Shown: piece by piece, positions 32,966-43,950 of the stretch
Layout: each line of letters starts with the position of its first letter
Numbering within the stretch: position 1 is the first letter of the stretch
NCBI GenBank assembly: GCA_030847615.1
Contig: JAUMIR010000004.1
Location: 189,102,501 to 189,166,500, forward strand
DNA length: 64,000 bases
Reading direction: 5' to 3'
Origin: Gambelia wislizenii
Taxonomy: Eukaryota; Chordata; Lepidosauria; Squamata; Crotaphytidae
The notes under the pieces: model-generated
Database searches by the model: none
What the model was told of the DNA's origin: nothing
The model's input: the letters and a program-made list of their open reading frames with translations, nothing else
Made by a program: the position numbers and the translations under genes

Positions 32966-33948
32966 ATCAGATGCCTCTGTTTCAGGGCTCTACTGCTTGT
33001 GTCTGGTAATTTGTGGCTGTTTATTCCCCTCCATCCAGGAATCAAATTTGTTGCATTGGACCTCTTCCAGAATATGCCCAGCTACCAGGTCTACAGACAA
33101 ATCATGCTCCCTGGTGGTCTTCAGACTGTACATTAGGAAATCCCATTCCTTTGGCAAACTGCCCAATAAAATAAAACACTTATGGGCTTCTGTAATGTCC
33201 ACCCCTCTATTGGCCACCTCTTGAAAAAGCTGCCTCATTTCCTCCAAATGGGCTTTCACAAAGCCTCCAGTAGACAGCTTTGTGTTATAAAGTCTCTTAG
33301 GAGATTTTCAGATGTGATTTTTGGGTCTATATATTCCAAAACAGGTCCGTTGCTGCCGCACGGCAGGGAAGCAGTTTTGGATGACGCCGTTCCTCTGCCA
33401 AACCCCTCCGTGTTACTTCCGTGACAGAATGGAGGAAGCCGCGTCATATTTAACTCACGATTGTTGCCCATGAGTGAAATATGATGCGGCTTCCTCCATT
33501 CTGTCATGGAAGTGACACGGAGGGGTTTGGCAGAGGAACGGTGTTGTCCAAAATTGCTCCTGTGCCACGCAGCAGCAACGGAGATGTTTTGGAATATATA
33601 GACCCGAAAATCACGTCTGAGAATCTCCTTATTCCATATCATCTTTGGGAGGCAGGACAAATTCTGATGAACCGTTTTCAAAGCTGTCCAAAGCTGAAAG
33701 GCTGTCTTTGCTGGGGCTGTGTGTATTAACTGGGAGGGACTGAGCGATAAGAGAATTGCAGCTCTAGCCTTCTGGTCTGCTATCCTGAACACTGCTATTT
33801 CATGTTCTGAACCCTCTGGGATCACACTTTCATTTTCCAAAATGTGCCACAAATTGTCCTTAATTAATAAAGCCTCCTTAGATAAACTCCAGATAGGAAA
33901 ATTTCCATCAGCCAATTTCTCAAAACAAATGTAGGTAGTATCTGCCAT
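32965..33948 (-). pseudogene. copia gag, interrupted by a MITE
   Basis: Starts MADTTYICFEKLADGNFPIW at 33948 and runs to about 33632, where the foldback element begins. It resumes left of 33297, with a frame at 32990-33259 containing EEMRQLFQEVANRGVDITEA and ILLGSLPKEWD, features of copia UBN2-type gag. The reading register is the same on both sides if the element and one TTA duplication copy are ignored. A stop separates this part from the zinc-knuckle segment downstream. Confidence 0.82.
33300..33628. mobile_element. Foldback MITE inside copia gag, TTA duplication (GGAG group)
   Basis: Ends GGAGATTTTCAGATGTGATT and its diverged complement ending TCTGAGAATCTCC, flanked by direct TTA at 33297-33299 and 33629-33631. 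The arms are a near-complete palindrome meeting at 'cacgattgttgcccatgagtg', and are CpG-rich (for example 'gaggaagccgcgtcatattt'). It is 329 bp, almost the same length as the 46.4-kb element. It lies in an old retrotransposon gene, which gives a clean pre-insertion reference. Confidence 0.92.
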
Positions 33949-34137
33949 TGTGCTGTCTGAATAAAAAAAAAATCTCCAGCTATGAAACACAAACAGGTGG
34001 CAGCTGGCAGATCTTCACGACTGCTTGAAGATAGCTCTAACACAGACTGGCTGAAACTTAGTCTTATCAGCTGCAGAAAGATAATGTCTCCATTTTCATA
34101 CAATGTAATTTCCTTCTTGCTGAATTCAATTCAATCT
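33949..34137. other. copia leader region or flank
   Basis: Sequence upstream of the copia gag on its strand. No LTR end, primer-binding site or splice signal could be identified with confidence. Confidence 0.35.
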
Positions 34138-34139
34138 TA

Positions 34140-34408
34140 CAGGTCACCTCCCCAACCCCTATATACATGGGGATACATTCCTGGACTTACCATGGATAAG
34201 TGAAACTGCAGATTATAGCAAATCTTATTAAAATTAAGGACTTCCTGTACAAACATCCCATAGAGTTGTATTGGAAGACCTAGCAATTCCTAGAAAGGAC
34301 TCTAGCCATTTTCCAGCACAACTCTATGGTATGTGTCCTCTATTTTGTGTCCCTCAGATAACTGAAACTGCAGATATTGGTTCCATGGATATGGGGAGGA
34401 GTGACCTG
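34140..34408. mobile_element. pogo/Tigger-like non-autonomous element with TA duplication
   Basis: TA-CAGGTCACCTCCCCAACCCC at the left and GGGGAGGAGTGACCTG-TA at the right give inverted ends flanked by TA (34138-34139, 34409-34410). Internally 'gtgaaactgcagattatagc' is echoed by 'ctgaaactgcagatattgg'. It is 269 bp and non-coding. Ends and TA duplication indicate Tc1/mariner-pogo type. Confidence 0.8.
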
Positions 34409-34410
34409 TA

Positions 34411-37026
34411 ATTAATAAAATCCAATCCATCCATAAAAAATACATGGCCTTATGTCCTTTCTTGTATCTCTTTAAACATATCAACCACCAATCATTTTAT
34501 TTAAATCACAATCTTATAGGGTAAACTTCACTTACTCAATTTTTGGTTACAAAAAGAAGGCAACTTAATAAGGCTGCCATTGCTCTGCTTTAACTGGAAG
34601 AATTCTTCATGGTTATAATCCCAAAAATCTATTAAGTGTTTTAAGAAAGCAGGCTGCAGGTTCAGTGTCCCTCAGATCCATAAGATCAGATCAGCTGCAT
34701 TCATGGTTTGGGCATAGATGTAACTCCCTCAATCCCTCCTCATTCATTCTACATTTGGCCACTCAATAAACCATGGTCTACTCACAAGCAACAAGGATTC
34801 TTGACCCTTGTGGGCTATCCCCTCACTCTCCCTTTTATCCAGGAAGTGTTTCATCAGCCAGAGGTCCCTCCACCCCGTGTTTTTTGCTGTGAAGGCTCTC
34901 ATCATTGCAGAATGCTAACAAGAAGCATCAACCCACCATTGTTTCCTGCCCAGAAGTGTGAATTTTGGTAAATTCTGTTAAAACCCAACCTGAAATGAAA
35001 TTCTTGGCAACCCCAACTTACAAGTGACTTGTGTTTCATTCACAAGTGAAGCTGTTGAAAATTGGGGAAGAAGGGGGACAAATACCTATCCTTCTTCACA
35101 AGTAGAGCTACCAGAGAGGGGAAGAGACCAGACTGTATCCAGTCTTTTCTCTGCCCCATGTCCAGAACATTTTCTATTAGCATTCTTTTGACCAGAAAGA
35201 AAGCTTCATCAAAAGTAAATTGCTGTCCTGCCTCATGGGGGGAAAATAAAAGAAAATAAAGGGGGTGGCCTTCTCCTTTCCTTCTTGTTTTTTATGCAGC
35301 TGCTCTTGTCTTCCAATAAGGGATGAACACAGGGAAGAGCAGCTTCATCTTTCCCTGGGTTCTCAGAGGTAGCTCAAGGCATTTTGGTGTGTGAAGTTAA
35401 AGCGGGGCGGGGGGGGGGGGATAATCCAAGTTGACCCCTGTTTGGAAGAAAAATGGGGCTTCCTATCTCCCCTCTTCCCAGAACTCCAACCATGAGATTG
35501 AAGAGGCAGTACCTTCACATTAAAGCACAGTGCCTCATAGCTTACAGGTGGAGCCTTGTGAGATAATGTAGAGGTTAATGATGGCAGGAGTTGGTATAAC
35601 AGGGGCCAGGGTCCAACAGTTAATGGACCAAGGTGAAGCCTATGAGAGGGAATGGGAAGTCAAGCCTGCCGTTAATTAGGTCCCTGAAACCCTGCACTTT
35701 TATTTCTTCCCTCACAGGTCTTGTGAAGGAGACTAAAATGTAGTATGTGGGGAAATAATCATAGTAATGTAAAAGCAATCTTGTGTACCTCATTCACATC
35801 CTAAGATAAGTCTAGGTTTTTTCCCTGCATGCTTCTGTTCTCCCAAAATTCCTTTCTCTTATTTCACTGGGCACTTCCAGCCAACTGGAGTGCTGGCTCA
35901 TTCAACACATGACCTAATTTAAATTTTATTGCTCTGTGTAAGTTCTCTTTTAAGTTAGAGTCTCCATGAGGCTGTAGTCATCTTAAGCCATATTATCTTT
36001 GTTTAGCCATCTTTCCTGCAACCATGCCATGATGTTCACCATGCAGCCTCTTACTGCTATAGGCTGGGTGAGTTTTTTCTACCCTAAATACCATTAGTTA
36101 GTTAGGAACCTCTTTTTAAAGTTTATTTTAGTATGTAGATTGAGATTGATATACCTTCAGTAAACTTTGATTTGCATTTTTAAACAGACTCCTTTGTTTT
36201 GTAATGAGTCTAATTTAAGTGGGTGGTCACAGACCTCTGAACACACCTTTTTTAAATGTTAATTGAGCTTTTGTCTGCATTCCTAAGTTGCACTCTGCAT
36301 GAATTTAAAAGTAAATGATTTTTAACTCTCTTTTTTAAAGAAGATAATTTTGTTGGTTTTTTTAAAGGACTAGGTCCTGGAATTTTTAATACAATTTTAT
36401 TTTTTAGACTCATTTCTCCTACATAAAATATTAAAACTTTAGGGCAGATTATGGTACTTTCCAATCTTATAGGAAAAAATAATATAAAACAACTAACTGA
36501 TAGTTTTCTGCTCTTTAATGTATGGTTCCCCCATGATATTTGCTGCCTGAAATAGACAGCTATGCTTCAAGTCACAATGCATAGTACCCAAAACCAGCCA
36601 AATTATTTTGGTACATGAAGCCAGAAATCCCACAAACACCTCTCTCCCCTCCCCACAGTAAGAAGACAAGATCAATACAATTTGTGGCCCTTTCATGACA
36701 CCCCAAATTTGTTGCCTCTGCTAGTCATGACACTCTCTCTAATGCTAGTGATCTCCCAAGGCCCACTTCAGCATCTCTAACAGGAGCATTCAGTGCCAGC
36801 ACTGAACTTCACTCACCCGAAGGACACTTCTCCAGACCAATCCTCACTTATCAAGACACTGAAAATTACTTCTTTAATAAGGAGCATACATTCCCACAGC
36901 TAGTGGGGAAAGTGAGGCACTAAAGAATGACTATATGAGGGGTTTTGTGTGAGTTGAAACTAGCTGTTTTCCAGATATATCTTGGGAAACAAGCTGGTAC
37001 AAATAGCAATAGTAATAGCATTGATA
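34411..37026. other. No gene recognised
   Basis: About 2.6 kb with short frames only. A G-run of about 11 lies near 35409-35420. No domain, element end or RNA gene was recognised. Confidence 0.5.
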
Positions 37027-37721
37027 CAGTAGCACCCCCCATATCCACTGACTTGCCATCAGCAGATTCAGTTATCTGTGGATGCCAATGGTGGGGTGGG
37101 TGAGAGGGAGAGGGAGGGAGGGAGGGGATGAGCACATGGGGGATGGGTGAGTTCTGGCAAGGTGGGCAAGAGAGGGAGGGGTCAAGTTCACCTCTCCCTC
37201 CCTTCTCCAGGGTGGGTTGTGATGTGGTGGGTGGGCAGGGAAGGGAGGGACGGAGGGAGGGAGAGGTCAAGCTTGTCTTCCACAACCTTGTCCAGGGTCA
37301 GGGGGTGGGTTCCGGCATGGCTGGCAGGCAGGTGAGGGAGGGGATTGAGCTCACCTCCCCCTCCCTTCTCTGGGGGGGGGAGTTCCGACAGGGTGGGCTG
37401 GCAGGCAGGAGGAGGGTTCTGGTGTGGTGGGTCGGGGAGGGAGGGGTTGAGCTCGCTTCCCCCCTCTCTTCTCCAGGGTGTGGAGGGTTCTGATGTGGTG
37501 GCCAGGAGGGTTCCAGCATGGCAGAGATGGTGCGCAAGGGAGGAAGGAGGCGAGTTTACCTCCCTTCTCCTTTCTCCACAGGGGGGGTCTGGTGGCACAG
37601 TATGGCCGGCAGGGGCTAGAGAGAGAAGGTGGTGGCAGCAAGGGTATTCACTATTATCCGTACAATTCACTTTCCTCAGTGGGGCCTGGAACCATTCCCC
37701 CACAGATACAGGGTCCTACTC
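37027..37721. mobile_element. pogo-like element carrying a G-rich minisatellite
   Basis: The left end TA-CAGTAGCACCCCCCATATCC resembles pogo-type ends, and the right end 'ggaaccattcccccacagatacagggtcctact' is the matching inverted end (AGTAGGACCC on the other strand). Between them lies an approximately 500-bp G-rich tandem array instead of the usual approximately 200-bp interior. The right TA is not intact, so the boundary is approximate. Confidence 0.55.
37088..37590. repeat. G-rich minisatellite, degenerate 80-105-bp units
   Basis: Repeated landmark 'cctcccttctccagggtggg' and variants recur near 37203, 37288, 37366, 37469 and 37569, so the spacing is roughly 80-105 bp. The strand is full of GGGAGGG and GGGTGGG tracts that could form quadruplexes. 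Long overlapping frames on both strands are composition artefacts, Pro/Ser-rich on one strand and Gly/Arg-rich on the other. Confidence 0.8.
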
Positions 37722-37926
37722 TATTTATATACTGCTTATCAGTACTGAAGCACTCCCTAAGTGGTTTACAATGATTTTTACCTAATTGCCCCCAACAAGC
37801 TGAGTACTCATTTTACCAACCTATGGAAGAATGGAAGCCTGAGTCAGCCTTGGAACCCTCTGGGATCAAACTTATAACCTTGTGACTTGCAGTACTGGTA
37901 TTTAACTACTACACCACCAGGCCCCC
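37722..37926 (-). mobile_element. tRNA-derived SINE ('ggtggcgcagtgg' type), copy 2
   Basis: Minus-strand relative of the 2.06-kb SINE. It starts at the left with the tail-side 'ctatttatatactgctta', includes 'gagtactcattttaccaacc', and ends with the head complement 'ctacaccaccaggccccc'. It abuts the right end of the pogo-like element. Confidence 0.82.
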
Positions 37927-37972
37927 CTAATGAACCTTGAGATGTAAGAAAACCCACATAAGATTTCCATAA

Positions 37973-38178
37973 GGTGCATCTACACTATAGAAATAATACA
38001 GTTTGACATCATTTTAACTACCACGGCTCCTAGGATTTGTAGTTTTGTGAAGCGCCAGCACTCTTTGGCAGAGAAGGCTAAAGACCTTGTAAAACTACAA
38101 ACTCCAGGATTCCATAGGATATAGCTACAGCACTTAAAGTGGTATCAAACTGCATTATTTCTACAGTGTAGATGCACC
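37973..38178. mobile_element. Palindromic MITE, 'TTTGTAGTTT' family, copy 3
   Basis: GGTGCATCTACACTATAGAA at the left and TTCTACAGTGTAGATGCACC at the right are nearly perfect inverted repeats. The arms continue through 'aatacagtttgacatcattt' and its complement 'aagtggtatcaaactgcatt'. It is 206 bp and one of the best preserved copies of the family. Confidence 0.88.
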
Positions 38179-39249
38179 CATGAGTAGCCAAATGAACCAC
38201 TGCAGGCATAATGAGTTGTACCTTTTACAGCCATGTTGAATTCCTGGCCACATTTGGCAGCATGGTTAGTATAGCTATCTAAATCTGCATGCTTCTAGGT
38301 TGATATGTTCAATCAAATTTACACAAAACACTAGGTGCTGTTTATCTTTCAAACACAGGAGAAAACATGCACACTGTTTTACATCTTAACTGTCTGTGCT
38401 TAGTGACACTGACTCTTTTAATTCACTATGAATGCTCCTGAATGCCAGTTCTAAATTAAGCTCCACTCCCATTTGTTCCACTTCTGTTTCCCTTCTCTGT
38501 TGGATACAGAAAGGCACAATTCCAACAATCTGCAGAAAATGTTGGCTTAAAAAGTTACTTTTCATCTCATGCTTTTAAAAAGGAATAAGTATGGGGGCAA
38601 TGGAAATGCCCCTCAGTTGACCTTGTGTTGAAAGTCAATACTGGGATTATTACCTTGGTGTGGAGGGGAGGCAGACAGGGAGGGGAGGGCAAAGTTGGGA
38701 CCATATCTACCGGATTAGAAGACTGAAGCCAAGATACAGTGTCTGAGCCCGGGGAGAGATTCAGAGCTTTGCTTGTATTGACAGATGATTAAAGGACTTT
38801 GACTTCTCATGCATTTAGAAAGGTCAATCATTCTGTGATAACAGAGACTGGCACCTCAAACTCCAGTTCCCTTTTCCAGATTCGTACTATTTGGCAAAGG
38901 CCTATAGCGTATAAGACAACAGAGGGTACACAGCTGACACCCTAGGCCTTCAATCACAAAGCTTCATAAAGGCCATTTGCTTCAATGCCTCATAATTATG
39001 TTTAACTGATAAAGCCATTTCCATTCTGCTCTCCCTTTGAATCTCATTTTCAAGACTGCAATAACTTTGTTATTTTATGCTTACTGCATTAACATTATTG
39101 ATGTTCTTTGTCAGACCCTTCGGTTTTGACATGTCTGGCATGGGAAACCCTACCGGTGGCTATTATGCCAACTCCAGCATAGCTCAAAACATCATTAGGG
39201 TATGCAAGCCTCTCTCCCATGACAAGGGGGCATTAATGGAGAGACTTTA
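38179..39249. other. No gene recognised
   Basis: No coding region or classifiable repeat recognised in about 1.07 kb. Confidence 0.5.
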
Positions 39250-40207
39250 GGCTGGAAGTCCACCTAAAGAAAACGGAATGTTTGGGCTGGAAGTCAACCT
39301 GAAGAAAACAGAAGTTCTTTACCAGGCTGCACCACAGGACGAACATCACCATCCCCATATTGCCGTCGGCAAATCTGTGCTTAAGTCCATTCAGCAGTTC
39401 ACCTACCTGGGAAGCATCATCTCCTCAGATGCCAAGATTGACAAAGAGATCGATCACAGATTAGCAAAGGCATATAGCGCATTTGGAAGACTTTACAAAA
39501 GAGTCTGGAGTAATAAACACCTGAGGCAAAGCACAAAAATCAGTGTGTATAGAACCATTGTACTGTCTATTCCCCTTTATGGGTCTGAAACATGGGTTAC
39601 CTATCGCCACCACTTACGACTCCTCGAAGGCTTTCATCAGTGCTGTACACGCACAATCCTAAATATACACTGGACTGACTATGTGACGAATGTTGCTGTC
39701 CTTGAGCAAGCAGGGATCACCAGCACTGAGGCCATGATATTGAGAACACAACTGCGCTGGGCAGGGCATGTTTCTAGGATGGAGGACCATCGCCTCCCAA
39801 AAACAGTACTCTACAGTGATTTCGCCACGGGTCAGCGTAAGAGGGGTGCTCAAAAAAAGTGATACAAGGACTTCCTGAAACAACATCTCAGTCTTGGCCA
39901 AATTGATCACCAACAATGGTCCGCCCTGGCCTCACATCGGGAGGCATGGAGACACACTATCTACAATGTTGCAGCCTTATTTGAGAGCTCACGCCGAACA
40001 AGTCTTGAAGAGAAACGACAACGCGGAAAGAATCACAACCCAGAAACATCACCCAAGGAGACCTTCTGCTGTGCTTTCTGCAACCGGACTTGTTTATCTC
40101 GGATTGGCCTTTTTAGTCATCAGCGCACTTGCAGAAAGCATGGGATGAGTCCTTCCAGAATCTTCGTTTGCGAAGAAAAGCCAGAGAGAGATTAAAATTA
40201 TTAATGA
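39250..40207 (+). mobile_element. RTE-like non-LTR retrotransposon, 3' part, copy 3
   Basis: Plus-strand 5'-truncated copy. It begins just downstream of where the FADD box would be and ends CCAGAGAGAGATTAAAATTATT, the same terminus as copy 1. At its 5' edge a segment of about 34 bp ('gctggaagtccacctaaag') is present twice in diverged form (about 39250 and 39284). Confidence 0.87.
39278..40148 (+). pseudogene. RT C-terminal half with zinc finger (copy 3)
   Basis: The frame at 39278-39862 encodes FGLEVNLKKTEVLYQAAPQ through QFTYLGSIISSDAKIDKEID and the thumb region to QRKRGAQKK, where TGA (39860-39862) replaces an Arg codon. The same nonsense change occurs in copy 1. The protein would continue in the same frame after the stop to the Cys/His finger near 40.08-40.13 kb. 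The RT catalytic region itself is missing by truncation. Confidence 0.87.
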
Positions 40208-41470
40208 TTATGCTGTTTATGTTGTTTTTGCTGTTGGTTGCTGTTGTGTTTTTTGTCATGTTGCTTTAGGGGATTTAACAAATATATCACAAAAGTTCCA
40301 AAGGCTCCTATTTGCATCAAAGTGAGCTGAAAAGTGCTAGCTTTGACTGGAACATGCTTCATGGTGTTTATATAGTGCTACTCCTAAATGTCAAAAGTGC
40401 TGTACATGCATTAAGTTAAAAATCCTTACAAGGGCCTGCAAAGAAAGCCAATATTGTTATTTATTTCTACCCTAACCATTTTGAAAAGAAACCAAGGCAG
40501 TATTCATGGCATTCCCAGGGTCATTTATCCATAAATTGTAACATATCACAGATAAAAACCCAGACAAATGTAACCAAGCAACACCTGAGTATGGTCAAGA
40601 TGGCAAACACTATTAATAATGACAGAAGGGGTTGTATCTGTTTGCTTTTGCCTGAGCCTATTGGGAAGGGCAGATTTCCACTTTCTCCTTTCATCTCCTC
40701 TCCTCTCTGCTGTATCAGTTGAGTTGAACTACCTTTGCACTTTGAACTCAATTTGCAGCAGTTGAAGTAAGCTGAGGAGATCATCATACGTACCTATAAA
40801 TTAGGGATTTAGAAGTTTTCGAGATGATGGTGATTATCATCATCACCACTAGCAATCTTCTTCTTGGTATTATTATACAATAATCCTGTATTAATGGTAC
40901 ATCAAATAGAACAGATAATTTTTTAAAAATAGTCAAAGCATGGCCTGAACATACATGAAACTGAAAAGACTGAAAAAAGATTGACCCGTTCATCCCTGCT
41001 CACATTTTGCACTGCTTTACTTTCTTGGTACTTAATTATTAAAGATATGTGGTTTCTCTCCACAGTTACAGATCTTAACCATTCCACAGTCACTGTGTTC
41101 ATAGCTGCTGTGGCCAGGCTATCAATTTGCAATCAACCTTCTGGTGATGAACTTTTCTGAACTTAGTTTCCTGTACTTAGCTGGTTTGGTCCTTGCACAA
41201 TAGATATGCAGTCGAATATAGCAAAGATGTAGCTGAAGGTTGGCAGAACTGCCAGAATTTGTACTCCAGTGCATAACCTTCCAGGGTCCAAGGTCACCTC
41301 CGTGACACAATAAGGTTGTAGAGTAGGACTTGGTGGAGGTACATTGCTGTATTTCAAATATTCACACATCCCTGGGGGGGTGTCAGTGGAAAGGTGCACA
41401 GACGTTCCATCTCAGCTAAGATGTGAAATAGCAAAATATTCACAAGACTGGAGCTCCTCAAGTCTAGGGC
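40208..41470. other. No gene recognised
   Basis: Short minus-strand frames between 40.5 and 41.4 kb show no recognisable domain. No repeat was classified. Confidence 0.5.
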
Positions 41471-41670
41471 GAGATCCATACTCAATAAATAATCCAATTT
41501 GAAACTGGATTATTTGTCATGGCTCCTTCCTATACTGGGATTTGTAGTTTTGCACAATCTTCAGCTTTCTCTGCCAGAGAGTGCTGGTGCCTCACCAGAC
41601 TAAAAATCCCAGGATTCCATAGGAAGGAGTCATGGTAAATAGTACAATTTATTTGTGGAGTGGATATGGG
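41471..41670. mobile_element. Palindromic MITE, 'TTTGTAGTTT' family, copy 4
   Basis: Arms around 'aatccaatttgaaactggat' and the centre 'gggatttgtagttttgcaca' answered by 'taaaaatcccaggattcca'. The outer ends are diverged ('gatccatactc' and 'gagtggatatg'). It belongs with the 56.24-kb copy, which shares the 'gaaactggattattt' arm. Confidence 0.75.
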
Positions 41671-42699
41671 ACAGAGTTGCTGTCCAGGATTTTGAAGGTA
41701 TTATAGAATCCCCAAACTGAGGTGTTGGTGTTGGTGTTTGGGTTTTGTTTTTGTTTTTTTGGTTTTTTTTTGGTGAGGATATTTATTTATTTATTTATTT
41801 ATTTATTGTGGCTCATCTGTTGAATCTACTCCACATCTGTCTCTCCTTGTAAGGCAAATAGATTGCAACCTATCACATGCAGTTCAGCATCAAGCATGCT
41901 GAAGTCAGAGGGAAACTGGGGTGACTATCCATTTCATCCCCCTCCAATTTTAGAAGAAGTTAAAACTAATCCTTCCACAATGGTTTTAGCTGGTACATCA
42001 TGTACACCATGTTCTCTCAATAAAGTTGTGGGCAGTTTAATCCCAGTTATTCAAGTTCATACTCTTTCTTTCCTCCAAACTACACTTACTTCTCTCTCTT
42101 TTAAAAACTGCATTTTAAACTGTATTGCAAACATCTTTTTTTCCTACAAGCTGTATGGTTTTTCATTAATCACACATGTATGTGTTTTATAGAGTTGTAC
42201 TGAATATTATTGAGATTTTCAGCAAATATTTTTCTTCTCTCCCCCGCCCCACCCCCCCGCTGCAACATTCCTCAAAGGTCCCTTGCATTTCACCCCAAAC
42301 TTCTCAAAGTCATAGTATACTGCTGTTCAACTGCATTTTTTTTCACTGTGTGATCCCAGCCAGTTAGAGATTATTAAAATAAATGGCATCAAATTTAGCT
42401 GTATGACACTATTTTTGATGGCAAATAAAACTGTCCAATTGTCTTCACTCAGAAGGAGGGGAAGGTGGAGCACATTCCTGATACCTGGAAACTCCAGAAT
42501 GCTTCCTATCTTAAGGGTTGATAAGCATTTAATTGGTTTCAGTTTTTATAAGAACCTTCCCATTTTTTTCATAAATTTGGTGGAAATCTTTGAGATTCTT
42601 AAAAGGTTCAGTGAGGGGGAAAGCTGAACTGACAGATACACTCATCCAGGCAGAAGATTTTGAATGTTTAGCTCTTAAAAGTCTAGTTTTGAATCTTTA
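41671..42699. other. No gene; (TTTA)n microsatellite at 41781-41807
   Basis: A T-rich stretch with a (TTTA)n run, then unclassified sequence. Short frames at 41863-42627 lack domains. Confidence 0.5.
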
Positions 42700-43307
42700 G
42701 AGATTATCAGACAGGAACAAAAAAAAAGTGTTCCAGTCCCACAATCTCCTCTCCCACCCCTCTCCTGTCTCTGTCATGTCAGGGTAACAAAAAGTTTCAA
42801 ACCTACCTTGTTCACACTTCCATGGCAACCATGGAGTAAATGGAGCTCAAACAGAGCTCCCTTCACTTCCTGGTTTGAAATCCCGGCTGTTCTCGTGAGA
42901 AGATGAGAATGTGGGAAATTAAAAATAAAAAGCAAAATAAAAAGTAAAAAGTGACAGCAAGCACAAAAACACACTTAAAACATTCCAAGTAACCCAGGGA
43001 GGGTACAAAAAAGTATGTCACTTACCTGGATGTCCCGATCTCACCAGGAAGTGTTCTGGCACAAACCACCCATTGATGCAGGGATCACAGCAGCGAAACA
43101 GGCACCTTTTCACTCGTAGGCAAATCCATCACAGAAACGGAATGGGGGGTCCATTCACAGCTTAGCCCATGAATAAGAAGCAGTGCCAGCATAACGACAG
43201 CCGAACAGGAGCATAATGAGAGGGAAACAATGTCATGTGAAAGGGAAATTCTTTAGCAATCTCCTGGCATCATTATAACACCATAGTTAGAGTGTCTGAT
43301 AATCTCC
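42700..43307. mobile_element. TIR element, approximately 600 bp (GGAG group), copy A
   Basis: Ends GAGATTATCAGACAGG at the left and GTGTCTGATAATCTCC at the right are inverted repeats; the flanking duplication is not clear. Read on the minus strand, the interior has 'gagatcgggacatccagg' followed by GTAAGT and 'ccctccctgggttac'. These blocks are shared with the elements at 51.66 kb and, more weakly, 55.35 kb. There is no transposase frame. Confidence 0.82.
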
Positions 43308-43329
43308 CCATTTTTCTTATTGTTATTTG

Positions 43330-43690
43330 CCATCAGATTGACTTTGACTTATGGCTTATGGATGAGAGATTTCCAAGAGTTATCAACTGCCCTGCTCAGG
43401 TACTGCAAATTCAGGGCCACGGCTTCCTTGATTGAATCAATCCACTTGTAGTGCAATCCCCCTCTTTTCCTGCTGCCTTCTACCTTATCAAGCATTATTG
43501 TCTTTTCTAGTGGGTCATGTCTTCTCATGAGGTGTCCAAAGTATGACATCCTCAGTTTCATCATCTTCACTTCCACAGAGAGCTCAGGCTTGATTTACTC
43601 TAAGACCCATTCATTTGTCCATAATATCCATAGAGCTCTTCTCCAGTACCACCTTTCAAATGAGTTGATTTTATTCCTGTCAGCTTGTCT
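43330..43690 (-). mobile_element. BovB (RTE clade) LINE fragment
   Basis: The minus-strand frame at 43349-43576 contains LRMSYFGHLMRRHDPLEKTI, then GSRKRGGLHYKWIDSIKEA. This is the C-terminal signature of BovB pol, where YFGHLMRR..LEKTLMLG is conserved. Upstream, an in-family FERWYWRRALWILWTNEW block lies in another frame at 43595-43777. It is short, frame-broken and old. BovB is well known in squamates and is thought to move horizontally. Confidence 0.85.
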
Positions 43691-43866
43691 TGAGAAAAGT
43701 GCTTGTCTTAAGATAGTATATGCAGAGGTGGGCAGGTTGGTTGGTTTCTCATCCATGTCCTTTTCATATCTGTTCATTCATAAATCTATTCTGAATTAAT
43801 CTGTAATTAAAGTAAGAACACACTGCATAAAAATCACTTATAAATATATAATAATTAGAAAACATG

Positions 43867-43950
43867 ACCAAGTGGAGATTCGAACCCTGGTTTCCTGGTT
43901 TCCCAGTGCCCTTGCCAAACACTCAAACCACTACACCATGCTGGCTCTTC
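43867..43950 (-). mobile_element. CORE-like tRNA SINE, 5' fragment, copy 5
   Basis: Minus-strand head only: 'gattcgaaccctgg' is a good B-box complement and 'ccactacaccatgctggctc' the head complement. The core and tail are missing. Confidence 0.75.

Larger units (their letters stand above)
29975..33948 (-). mobile_element. Ty1/copia-type LTR retrotransposon, gag-pol body
   Basis: Minus-strand order is gag, protease, integrase, reverse transcriptase, RNase H. Integrase before RT is the defining copia arrangement. It starts at the gag Met (33948) and is cut off inside RNase H at about 29975-29985 by the RTE-like copy. No LTR pair, primer-binding site or polypurine tract could be found on either side. 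Ty1/copia elements are uncommon in vertebrate genomes. Gag is interrupted by a 329-bp foldback element at 33300-33628. Confidence 0.9.

Noticed and set aside
37128..37785. Several overlapping frames of 60-170 codons on both strands
   Set aside because: They arise from a G-rich tandem array with few stops. The translations are Gly/Arg/Pro/Ser low-complexity and conflict in every frame.
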